Shown: in pieces, positions 22,822 through 35,400 of the stretch
How positions within the stretch are numbered: position 1 is the first letter of the stretch
Layout: every line of letters begins with the position of its first letter
Assembly (NCBI GenBank): GCA_030248215.1
Contig: JASANG010002605.1
Location: forward strand, 1 to 64,000
DNA: 64,000 bases
Direction of reading: 5' to 3'
Source of the DNA: Enoplolaimus lenunculus
Lineage: Eukaryota; Nematoda; Enoplea; Enoplida; Thoracostomopsidae
Translations under genes and position numbers: made by a program
The notes under the pieces: generated by a model
Seen by the model: the letters and a program-made list of their open reading frames with translations, nothing else
Database searches by the model: none
What the model was told of the DNA's origin: nothing

Positions 22822-25800
22822 TCAAGTATCATGCAACGACGCCGACGACGGCTTCGTATCCGGCTCGTACTGCACCATACCGGCATGGGGGTCGCCCCCA
22901 TCATCGCCACCGCCATCAACCCCCAGCCCAGTACCACCAGACGCTTGCCGCCCAACACAGGTGACATCCCTAAAATTTTGATACCGCTGTTGAGTGAGCA
23001 ATGCTTCAGTGTCGTTATACTCAATACACGGCGTACCGTACAACGTACCTTCCCCAGCAGCAATCCGACAATACGTAAAAAATCGATCAGAATCTCTCTG
23101 GCCAAGCGATCGAATCCCTCCAGGCGCCGTTGCCGTCGCATTGTCAGTCGATGACGTCTCGCGTTGCCCTACAACCGAGTTGTCACCAACAACTGTTCCG
23201 GTCGATGATCCCGACAGTCGTTGTTGTTGTGGTTGTTGTTGCGGTGTGACTACACCAGCGACATCATACGCTCGAACATAATAATGATCAACGATGAACA
23301 AAATCGCGTTTCCAGCGTCGGCGGCGAGCAAAAGCGTATCATACGGCGAAGCTTCGATATTTGACCGGTCATCGTTATCGGACGTGACCAACCGTTCACA
23401 TTTCAACTCACCGGTGCCGGTGTCAAATTGGAAAATTCGATTCACAGACGTCGTTGCATGCTCGTCTGTACCTTCGTTTGAACGTTGATCGTCATTGCAG
23501 TCAAAGTAAGGACTGACACTTGCGAAAAGACTGAAAAGGAGTCATTTCGTAGAAAAATGAAATGAAAACTGAGTAAAATTTAAAGAATTGATAAAATAAA
23601 GATCTTAAAAATGTGTTTTTATGAAAAATTACAAATTGTAAAAAATAACAACAGAATAAATTTGTTTAAAATATTGCTAAAAGAAATAATCAAATACCAC
23701 CAGAATCTGTTGTCAAACAATATTTCGCAACAGTTGTGACATCCAGTTTCCATCGAGTAGTGTATTCAACATGAAAAACATTTCAAAATCGCACACAGAG
23801 CGATCCAAGGCCAAACTGAATGTTTTCACTCAAATACTTCCCCGGACAAGAAAAGTTTCGGTATCGGTTAATTTTTGGCCATCACAGATAAAAATTAATA
23901 ATTTTAAAATAAATTATTTTCAATGCTTTTCTCGTAGCTTTTTGTGTTTTCATGTTTTGAATTTTGCGTAACAATGAAATTTCATTATTTCACATAGAAC
24001 CGACACTTGAAAAGTCGAAACCAAGGCTCTCCTCCCTGATGGTGTCTAAGTGAGTGCTAGCATAATGGACGCCACTGCTTTCAATACGAAAATATTAGTT
24101 ACATACAGTGATAGGACTACCAGGCGGTCAAAAATTTTACTAGACTCAAAATTTCAAGTTTATTTACAGTTCCATTTACCTAGGGTTCACCAACGGCTTA
24201 CCTTCCACTCAGCGCGGCAATATCCCGAAAATACGTTCGATCTGGGGAGCATGCAAAATTTACAATATCGTCACTTCCGATTTCAATCACATCAATCACG
24301 TCAAAGTTTTCCGCCGACACAGAATTAAAATTACTGCTTGCCCCCTGTGTACTTTTGAATCGCTGTAAAGTCGAATCAGCATAGCTGAAGCAGTCCACGG
24401 CAATTCTAACAATTGTAGAACGATTGTAAAGCACATAAAGATGCGTTTGAGTAACAACTATGGAATCGTAAGTTGTTACAACGAGGCCTAGTTTGACTGG
24501 GCATCCAATCACACTAAATGGTGGCTGTTGTTGTTTCATACAGCTGCTTCTGGAACTACTTGCACAACTCGGGCGCCGGGCATCAAACCGATGAATTAAA
24601 TACGCCGCATCGACTGCATAAATAACTTCCGGGCTTGCAGTGACCAACCTAAAAGAACATTTAAAAGGCGTCAACGTTGTGCGTGGCAATAGGAGGCTGT
24701 TTTCAGCGCACGGCTTCTCAGACGGCATGCCAGTTGATTCGGCAGCTGCGGCGCATGCAGCCAGACTTTTCGATGCGTGCACCACCCGCCAGCGTGCATT
24801 GGGCATTTGCATGGTGCACGGATATGGAATAGCGGTGATAAAATGAGTTGAAGCAGAAAACACCAGCAAGCATCGATTTCCGCATGCAAGTACAATTCGT
24901 ACCCGATCCGTGGACGAGCGACGATTCTGCAGCTGGCGTTGCGATTCGCCACCTCCAGGAGACCCTTGCCAAACAGATCGCTCTAATTTTTTTTCATCAC
25001 TCGGCTCATTATACCGAGACACAGCCTGCGAGCTCCTGATCGTGCCTTCAGACGTACCTTGCTGGAGCGTCGACGACGGTGACTCAGCAGGTCCCTTTCC
25101 TATCATGAACCTCCACCACCGCTGCGCAGGTATTACACAAATATCAGCGGGCATCATTAATCGACACGTATAGGCGTCTTCGTCGTCATCGAATCCAACG
25201 TTGCCAATTACATTTCCATCCGCATCTGTAAAGATATCGTGTGGAACCTGCGGTGGCGTGGTTGTTGTCTCGTTGGCGGCATCGGCATTAAACGATGGTG
25301 ACGATTCACCTGAATGAAGTCGTTCGTGATCAGTAGCATCGTCATCACCGTCGCCGCCCGTGACAGGCGGTTCGTCACCACCATTTGAGGTGACTACATC
25401 ATTGTTTGCGGTAACGCCATCACTGGCACCGACGGTGACGCCATTGCCGCCTGTGATCACATCGCCGCCGAGAGCGCCGTCACCGTCAGTATTGACGTCA
25501 TCCTCCGCCGCGGCACCATTACCGTTGACGTCATTGTTACCATCATTCGACGCTGTTGCCGGAGGATGCGATGAAGTCGACGACAACGACGACGACGGTG
25601 ATGTTGAGCGACTACGCGTTGACGACTCGGAATCATGTAACAGATCCTGTTCTTCACAGTAGTCGACGTTTCCGCGAAAAATATCGAGAACATTCGGTCG
25701 CGCAAAGTATGACAGTGTGTTGCATGCGACCGCTTTCGCGATTTCTGAAAGTTTGAAATTCTACATACAAGTCATCGCCCTGACAGCTTGTTGCCCGACA

Positions 25801-28800
25801 GTCACAGAAGCCTAAGCATAAGGGTCCTCACTTGGCCAAAACTTCCAAACTTGATTTGTTAGCTGTTCAAGCCCCACTCGAAATTTTACCCCCCCCCCCC
25901 GTTGAGTATTTTTAATTGAAAACGTAGCTTTTTAAAGGTCAAACACAAATTTTTGTATAATTTTTCAATTTTTACAATGCAATATAAGCGTATGAAGTGA
26001 GCGATCAGAACTGGTTAAAAGACATTTTCTTAAAAACAGTAATTCTGTCGGTAAAAATTACCCCGCCCAAGTTAAGATTCCCCCGGTCACAACCCACTCA
26101 CTCCCTCAACACATAGCGAATACTGACTCAAATTAACAAACTCTTCTCACAACGGCGTAGCGTGCAATAACACACAACTCATTAGTGAATCTCCATACAT
26201 ATATTATTGCAGCATTTTAATAACCAGTAAGTTTATGCTGGATACTGTTTTACCTGATAGTAAACCGCAGCCAGATATCCGGTGGCACCCTGCCCATAAG
26301 ATTGCCGCCGTGACGACTACGCACTTCCCTTTTGCCACGTCCCTAACAACAAACCCGTCTCCGTTACCCTACCCCGTCTCCCTAGCCACACCCCCGCACT
26401 CACCTTCGCGTCTATTACGCAAGCATTCAACTTCGACCAAATGATTGGCTTCGCGCTGATAGTCACACTCATCAACCAGCATTTTTTCAACACTCGCCGT
26501 TTCGTCACTTCCAAACTCTTTCAACGGCAGTAAGTTTTGAATCAGCGCTTCTAATTTTTGCTTCGGTATAAGCAAAGCACCTTTAAGTGGCGGCGATTTT
26601 AAGTCAGAACCAGTACCACCGCAAGCGTTTACTGTCTCGTCATTTTTGCCATCACCTTCTGCAACCGGTTTCTCCGCTTCTTCGCTCAGTTTGGGTTGGT
26701 TCCGCTTATCATAGTCCTCAAGCTTCGCTTGAATCTCTTGTTCAATAAGTTGGAAAACTGATTGACTAGCTTGTCTGTGTTTGGATTCAACTGCATCTGC
26801 CCCTACTGATGCTGTAGTCAATTTAATATGCGCACCACTTTGGTTATGACCATCGCTTCTCGCGACGGCAGAATTACCGCCAGCGCAGTCATAACTACTT
26901 ACGCTCCTGCTATCACCAGAATTGTTCACCAAGTTGTCCGTTGTAGTTTCATAGCTAGAGTAGCGCGCGGTTTTTTCGCGCTCATTTTCCTCGGTAATAA
27001 TGCCCGGTGATGCGGTTGGAGTTTCATAAATGTCACCATTAGAACTTGTGGTCCGGCTTTGCGCATTTAAACGATTACTGGGTGGGAAAGCGGTCTCATC
27101 TCCCGAATTCTGTTCAACAGAATTCACCTTTTCGGAACCATTCGAATTCGATGCATCAGCTCTTATCGACTCTTTGTACGCCTGAAAAAGTCACAAAGTC
27201 ACCGTCTTACATCCCATACGCCTCTTACTGTTCTAAAGCCTCCACGAAGACAACTACCTCGTTTACATTTATTCTGTCCCTTAACCCTATGTACACATAT
27301 ATTACTACACGTTTTGAGCGATTTGAAATGTAAACAAGCCAAAATGAATATTACCCTCTTTCACCCTTCCAATCCTCGGGGTTCCGTCAGAATTATTTTG
27401 GCCGGAAGTCTTTGAACAATTCGAATTAGAATCTTTACAATATGCTTTACCGGTTGCTGCTCACATTTTTGTTTTCAACCCTCAAACGTTCCCCGATTCA
27501 ACCAAATAATCTTACCTCATACTGAGCGATTTGATAGCCGAAAAATCGTCGCATCGCGGCATGCTTTTCAGCGGTTGTTTTCTTAAACTGTCGCGTGACG
27601 TTTCCTTTCAGGTCTTTTCGCACCGGTTTCAATCCTTTATCGGTCAACCATCGATGTAGCCGTTTATCGATTTCGACACAAATTTGCCATACCAATTCAT
27701 CCGCCATAAAGCGTTCAAGGGCGTCCAGCTTTGTTAGTTGGCTTTCGCCAAACGTTTCCAACGCGTCGCAAATTCCACAAACAGCGGTATATACGCGTAA
27801 GATAGCTTCAGTTCGATTCCACGGCCGTATAACATGCCCATCATGACCCTCTGGTAGGGTTTTGAGTTGAGACGAGTCCGCAGTATCCAGCCCCTCAGAT
27901 GAACCCGTTTCTGTACCTTTGCCATCATTCTTCGACACCAATGCCTCAGCATCCGCTGTATTTTTACCTGCACCACCAACCGGTTGGTGCTCTTCCAACG
28001 TGTCCTCAACAGACTTTTCCGGCTGCCCAGCTTCAAATTTCGCTTTATTTTCACGGAGATCGCAATGGCGGTCGGGCGCTATATCACTTGTGGTTCCAGT
28101 CTTCTGAACTTTAGCCAATTCCTTCTTACGCTCATCACCGTTAACACACGCACACTTTCTACACAACGTTACACTACACGTCACGCACCAATACGCACTA
28201 TCTTTGGCCACTCTCACAGCATTTTTCTTCTTGCTTCCAGCCGGGCTCGATGCGGCGTCCTCACCGCTGTCATCGCCATCACCCCCACATTCGCGACAAT
28301 CGTAACAAACGACACTACCAATCAAGCTATCGAGTGTCGGTTGAAAGTCAATCGCATCTACGCCTTGAATTTTTTGCCGGCACGTTGGACACCGTTTTTC
28401 ATGTCGTATGTTTAATTTCAATAAACACCGATGACAGAATGTGTGTCCGCATGCAATTGCACCAACATTCGCCGGCAAAAAATGCGACAAGCAAATGTTG
28501 CACTGAATCGATGTAGCGAACGATTCGTGTGATGGTGCGATTGATCTAAATATACACTATTAATAATGCAGCCATGGACGTACACAACGGAAGATATAAA
28601 TAGGACAGTTGCTATACCAGAATTTTTTAATCGACCTACTGTTTCAGCTACCGATAGAATACTTGCCGGAGGTTCCGGAAAATATCTAAATAGAGAACCG
28701 CGTGTATAAGGTCCGCATGATACTTTACACCGGATGAAATAACCAGTGTCAAACGAATGTCAAACTGTAGTAATGGCCGCTACTAATCAAAAGAACTTAA

Positions 28801-28984
28801 CCTGCATCAATAGCATCTTGTCCGAAACGACCAATATACAAAACAAGTAGCACATCCGCCAATACAGTCTTTTGTGTAACAAAACTGGAAAACCTTTTTA
28901 AAAATTTACATAATTACAAAAAGCTTTTCGGGTATAAACCTACATGCTTGGCTCCAACAACGGCATTCCGGAATCCGACGTCAT
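22822..28984 (-). CDS. RING gene A: TRIM-like RING/B-box E3 ligase candidate with NHL-like C-terminal half
   Basis: Coding exons in transcript order: 28984-28944, 28545-27516, 27181-26404, 25744-24202, 23530-22822 (stop TGA). Phases 2, 0, 1 and 2 join cleanly and total 4,101 nt (1,366 aa). The RING is C3HC4 at C29-C69 with core CGHTFCHRC. A B-box-like region spans about 94-175 (CYDC, WCVTC, LCRKC, HCDLR). An acidic Asp/Gly-rich linker lies near 670-760. The C-terminal half has an NHL-like pattern (MPADICVIP near 815; VRIVLACGNRCLLVFSAS near 900). Like gene B it has a short leader exon (MTSDSGMPLLEPS) with the unusual donor GTAGGT, preceded directly by an acceptor. That implies an upstream non-coding exon. 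Shared landmarks with gene B include CGHTFCHRCLLKL and YEPD(T/N)KP near the C-terminus. The cellular target is unknown. Confidence 0.83.
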
Positions 28985-29044
28985 ATCTGACACGGAAAAT
29001 AACAACCAAAAAATCAATTCTTCTATAAATACAATGGTATTTTG

Positions 29045-29464
29045 TACTGACCCGAATAAGAGGGGACTAAGATTTATTTGGCTTCTCCAGAGGGTACACC
29101 CTGTTGTTCGGGTCGGACTGTTATTTATTTTTAACCCACGCTCTGCCCCTCTTCGTTACTGATATATATCCGGTACTGCAAATCCGTTGAATTAAAACAT
29201 TTGTCTTGTACCGAAGGGGTGAGCGATAATAAATTACCTGAATGGCTATGCTTAGAAATGTACTTTCAAAACTTAACCTTGCATTAAAGTTGCGAACTCT
29301 ATTTTATTTGGCCTGGAGTTATTTATGCACTACCATTAGGGACAATTGACATTTATGGACTCCAATTAAGGTTTAAGAATTCTATCCGCTTACGGATTAG
29401 GGGTACGGACTTCTATTCATTGGGACTCAAAATGGGAACCCCTCTTATTCGGGTCACTACAGTA
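29045..29464 (+). mobile_element. GACCCGAATAAGAGGGG-family TIR element, near complete
   Basis: The left end TACTGACCCGAATAAGAGGGG is matched by the right end CCCCTCTTATTCGGGTCACTACAGTA. The interior (420 bp) is non-coding. TA at both outer edges suggests a TA target, but I could not confirm the superfamily. It sits just upstream of RING gene A. Confidence 0.8.
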
Positions 29465-31122
29465 CATAAGTTTTGAAAACCCAACCAGCTCTAATGAAAA
29501 TTGATGAAATATCCACGCTACTTCGGATACAATCTGCGCTTTAGTTCATTCTGAAAACGCCATCGCCTAGATAAAGCTAGATTCACGAACGCGTTTACGT
29601 ACTTTAATGTGTTAAACACATGGATTGCTTTTATTAGCTTCTTTATAAAAAACAATCGGCCGAACTAATCTAGCTTTTGAGCTTAAAACTTCAAAAACAA
29701 AGGAAAATTAATCTTGTAATTGTCGCCATACATGGGAGACCAAACTCGCCTCGCTTCACTGGATCATCAATACACTATCAAGGTATAACCGGATATCTGT
29801 TTCCAGTAAAAATCGGTGTCCGTTAAAATCACGTATATCCACTCAAAATTTTTCATTAAAATCTGTATGTTATATACATGGGCAATAATTTCCAACTGAT
29901 CAAGTATTAATTAATGCCATCTCTTCATTTTGATTTCACGCTATCACATTTTCAAACAACTTGGTATACAAATTTATTTCTAGCAATAAATTGTATCTCG
30001 ACGCTTATAGAATAACTAAAAATGAACAATTAAGTTAATTCGCATAAAAGTTTATAAATATAATAAAACATACATTGTGAGTTACTGGTGCCATGTAGGG
30101 GCCAACCAGAAGATTAAATAAAGCTCGAAACAACTTGCCGAAATAGCTTTGGGATGAAATTAACATCTGATGAATATGTGAAAAGATTTTTCAACCCCAC
30201 CCCGGCACGCGAAATTTTGTCGCGGGGATCTGCATGGGGAATTTCAATTTGGTTCATGTCAGCCCGACAATTTTCGAGCGTGCAGGTCGTCATGTAAAGA
30301 TTATGATAAAGACACCATGATTATGTGCAATCATTAAACAAGAGAGCATAATGTATATACCTCGAGAATACGTTGAAGTGTACCGTTCTCATACAAAAAT
30401 GAATTTTTTAAACAAAATTTAACCTCGCGATTCTGTGGGATCTCGCCAGTTTTAAACTAATCTCCACCCCACCTCATACTTCATGGGGATCGCCATCCCT
30501 ATGACATCCCTGGATATTAAATGTTTCCTCAAATGAAGCTCCCGCTCCGAAATAGCTTACACATAAGAGTACAAAATATTGATATATATACATATATATA
30601 ATAATGGTATGCACACGTGTACTCGCAATGAAATTCTCAGATCATTACATAATAATGCCCTCATATTTACAAAAACCCATCTAACCTAAACACACGCCAT
30701 CATCAGTTGGTGATAGATCTAGTGAGTTTTTTATTAGCGAAAGAAACACGTATATTTTTAAACCAAGTTGATGCTGTTGCTATCGCCATACGAACATGTT
30801 TCAAACCTGCGAAGCTTAGCGTTTGAATAATACCTACATGCAGCACTTGATAATTCTCGATCTTGAAAACAATGCCTACGCGAAGAGGCATCGAATTTGG
30901 CATTTCTATAAGGCCGACAAAAACAGTACGACATCTAAAATAAGTATAGAAAGTGAGAAGAAATTCTATTTTTGTCAAGATTTGTCACAATCTGCCAGCA
31001 TCATAAACGTCAGACACTAAAGCTGAAAAAATCTCGGACTATTAATATATGAAATATAAAATAAACAAACCATAGTGCAATTTCATACAATATGTTCATG
31101 AAAGCAACCATACATTATTGGT

Positions 31123-31199
31123 AATTATTATTATTATTATTATTATTATTAATATTATTATTAATATTATTATATTTATAATTATTATTATTATTATTA
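31123..31199. repeat. (TTA)n microsatellite
   Basis: An interrupted run of ATT/TTA triplets. The frame through it is an artefact (poly-Ile). Confidence 0.95.
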
Positions 31200-32435
31200 C
31201 ACAGGTTAATATTAGTAATATAAGGTACACTACATTACAAGACTGGATTGGATGCATATGGAATTCCGATTCTGGTAAAGGAAAGACATTCGTTCAACGC
31301 AATTGAAAGCTGTATAGCGCAACTGCTAGTTCTGATGTACATATCATCCGATTTTAGTATAAATTTTTATCTCCTGGTCCGATATAAAACGTTCGACTTT
31401 GCATCGTGGTTACAAATCTCCAGCTTGGGGAACCTAAATCTTTCAACGACCTAAGTACAAAACGAGCCACAAATGGTCCTGGTTTGAAAAAGGTATTGTA
31501 GCTTTGACTCATTCAGTCATACCAATTTTTTGGAGTTTTCACTACACTGTATATGACAAAAATATAGAACGAACCAAGCCATAAGGACAACTTTTGTATT
31601 ACACTGGTGACACAAACAGCTCAACGTAAATTTGACAAAAAAATCAAACCAGTATACTAGTTTCCTTTTACACCATCTACAAAAAAACGAGCTTGTACCA
31701 TGTACAACAGAATACTAGTGTTATAAATTTGCACAGCCCTACTCATAATCACTCTCTTATAAACGTACAACAGAGTATATTACACAACATTCATCTTGCC
31801 TCATATTGTATTATTTTATACATTACCTGGACACTTTATACATTTTCAAATCTCAATAACAAAATATAATCAACATAGGCACGTTAGTTAAACTTTGAAT
31901 AAATATAGACTTCCTTCTTCAGAGGACAAACTAAAACCAATTTCCGTGAGCCAAAGAAATGCAAGTTAACAACTGAAGATCTGCCCATCCAGAATTTGGC
32001 GACTAAGTTAAAATTATCGATTTCGATCCACACCCTTCAAACGGTGCACAAAATCAGTCAGAGCTCAGCCAGGAACTTTTCCATTTTTGAAAACTCAAAT
32101 GCACTAAGATAATTCGAACAAAATTTTTCTAGAATTTCCTTGCTGCATAACAGCAGCACATCCCTACAACTTCTGAATTGATATTTGCAAACATACACTT
32201 CCGCGAAATAATATTAACTCAAATTTACAATATCTATAGATTAACACCACAGTCCGCTAGACAAAAATCAGTGAAGGCCCGTCTTGATGCTAAATATTAA
32301 AACAATTTTCAAAATTCAAAAACAATAGTAGCCGGTCTCTAACCCTGCAAGAAATTTTCCGCCAAAAACAAATCCTCAAACAAAAACACATAATAACGTG
32401 ATAGACACAGAACCAATTTGCGTAATGAAATAACG

Positions 32436-35400
32436 TTACAAGGGACCTTCGATTTGACTGATTTTCATCACTAAATAATAGAGTCCACGAGCAGCGAGCA
32501 ATAGTACAAGTAATACAACACCTGAAACAAAGACATCAAAATAGAATTAAAAATTTAAAGCCTACCTAATAGAAAATGCGAAAGTTGAGCTCAATTAAAC
32601 AACGGAAACCCAGATATATTATCAAGAATCACTGAAATGGATTAAATTTTACGAATAATCTCAAAAAATGGTCAATGATCTTTTTTCAATCGGTTTTATG
32701 GAACAACATACATTTAAAATCAACGAATAATTTTGGTACCAGGTTTGTGAAACAGTGAAACTCAGTGAAAAAATTGTACCAGGACCAAAGATCAATGTTT
32801 ATCCCATAAGGTGGATAGCGCCGGAAATAATTCTCCGATTACACGTTGGTATATACGTAGTAAAATATACACTATTCATATTCACCTGCCCATACAACAT
32901 AAATACCGGGTTGCGAATGTGCAATATGCCATGTTCCTGCCTGAAACAGATAAATAACTATTAGAGAACCAGATGAATAACAAAATTTAAACTGCACGAT
33001 TTACTGACCGGTACTGCTTGCAATACTAACGTTTATTCTTTTGTGCAGTTCCTAGTACTGTACTCATCATTGCTAATAAACAAACAAACCGGTAACATCA
33101 AACAGAAAGAGAGAAAAATAAATACATAAAAAACAGCCACAGTGATTGGGTTTAGGGTTTAAAGACCGCTGTGACTTTTGTCCAGGCAACTTTAGGGACG
33201 TTTTTCTATTAGAAGAGCAAAAACAGAACGAAACCCCATTTTCAAAACGCAGGCTACGCCCATGCAAACGATTTGGTCAAATAATTCGAACAGCTCACCA
33301 TAATTCCACCGGCAATCGCAAGAAAAGCCAACGCAAGAATGATGAATATTAATCCTCGACTGAGCGCAAACTGTCTGCCAACAGATGACCTAAAACCCTT
33401 TTAACGTTCGAAAACACATGTGGAATATTGCGTAGTGAAAAAGGTCGCGTCGAAAGCGTGAGCTAAAGCTGTGCTTGTACATTTCCAAAATATGCGACAA
33501 CAATCAACTTCGTGATTTACAGGATGTTTTCGACAAATGCTTAACTATGCTCTTCAGTAAAGAAGCATTAGAAAATAAAGACCATGCGCTGTGGCAACCT
33601 AATCTTATTGCTAATCTTCATGCAAATAATGTTAGGTATAGAATGCAAACAACTTTTGGGTATGTGCACGTGCATCAGTGCCAAATAACTAAGACAATTT
33701 TGCGCAGAAGACTGCAAAAAATAGCAAAATACTTGCACAAACATTATTCTAAATATCTGGCACTTACACTTTTTTGCAATGTGGACACCGAGCAAGAGAA
33801 TTGTTTAGCGTGTTAAACTAAAATACAAAAGTAAATGCACCATGTCGTTTTCTGAGCCGATAGTCATTTCCAGCGTTTTATCTCTCATTCTCAACGTCTC
33901 CAATTTATCTCAGCAATACTACAATTTTGTCTTTCAAAAAGTTATCGCTCTTCCCTATACAAAATCCACAATATCGTGCGTACAGCCGGTATATCATTTT
34001 TGAGATGGGCTTTATACGTTGATAGGTTTATGCCAGGGTGCAACCGGAATTACAATTTACCGGAACCGGAACAGGAAAATGAAAAATATATGCCACAAAA
34101 ATTCATTTTAATTTTCTTTTTTGTAATATTATTGGTGAAATAACCCTAGTTGGAGACAGGTATTCACTTTATCTGCTGTATTTAAGATCTTCATAATACG
34201 CGGAAGCGAAATCTGCCATCGATGGTTTATTTTCGGCGATTGCCAAGGTTTGCATACTATTCTAATGAAATATATTTAACTTTTATCGTTATTGTTTAGT
34301 AAAATATCTTAATTTCCCCCGACCAAAGTTTAATACACCCCACCAGCCTAAGCTTAAACCTAAGCAGAAAATTTAGTCAAAAACCTACGCCTGAAAGTGA
34401 ATAAATGACGGTACCGTAACCAAACTTCCGGTTGCAACATGCTCCAAGGATAATTCCACTTGCCATTACCCAGGGTGCAAACCAAATTTCAATTCCGAAT
34501 CAGATCCAGTTCTAGTTCCGATTCCGATTGCAGGCATAATCTAAGGAACCAGTATTGCTTGCAATTATGTGCAAAATTTGCCTGCAGTTTTGTTCAGTTT
34601 CACAACACCCGGTGCAAAAATCAGTTCGCAGGACGCATTATTACGGTAGAAGCCTGAATGATATGCACACTAAAACAAATATTTTGATCTAGCGCATACT
34701 CATTATATATTAATAAGACTCGGTATATAAAAAGTATGGACTCTGAAACTTTCGGAAGGTGAAAAAATGCCGGACCCGGAACCTGAATTCCGGTTGCACA
34801 CTGGGTTATGCAGAGTCTATGTTCCGTTAGCCAAACTGAGACAACGTCCCTGTTTATTGTTTTTCTTAGAATACTTCCATATATTCTATTCTGCCATCAA
34901 AAATTAAACAGTATAACAGACGCTCAACTAAGCTACACACATACCATAAACACTTCGTTACAATGTGCACATGATACACGACATGTACCAGGAGGCGCAC
35001 GAACCGCAGTGCCAATAGGACTACCACCAAGAGTTATGACCCGTTTGCTAAAAATCTCACAAAAAACAATCAGATGAAAACAACTGCTTCGGGTTCGGCT
35101 CAATTTTTGTCTGCTAAACAATTAACGACAACCAAATCAGAGTAGTTAAATTAATAATAAAGAGATTGACCAAAATCACTGACATTGTTTATTATGACCT
35201 CTCAAATTTATTACTTCTATGGCCGCATTCTGATCTAGTAAGGTTTCATTCCATTTTGTTCAAAGGATAACTGCGCTTACCAATTTGGCCTTGGGCACGC
35301 AATACGATTTGAAGACGCTTTGCAGATCAGTAAACAATTACACGGACAGCGCACATACTTTTTACCAGCCGGAGGCGCTCTGATTGGCTGAAAAATTATT

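Larger units (their letters stand above)
28985..32435. other. intergenic between RING gene A and PIP4P; no exon seen
   Basis: The promoter and non-coding exon of gene A and the 3' UTR of PIP4P should lie here. Apart from the TIR element at 29045-29464 and the TTA microsatellite at 31123-31199, I recognise nothing. Frames at 30703-30978 (-) and 30823-31020 (+) overlap each other and show no domain. Confidence 0.5.

Noticed and set aside
24640-25662. Plus-strand ORFs over gene A exon 4
   Set aside because: Antisense shadows; the minus frame carries the conserved RING-family blocks and matching splice phases.
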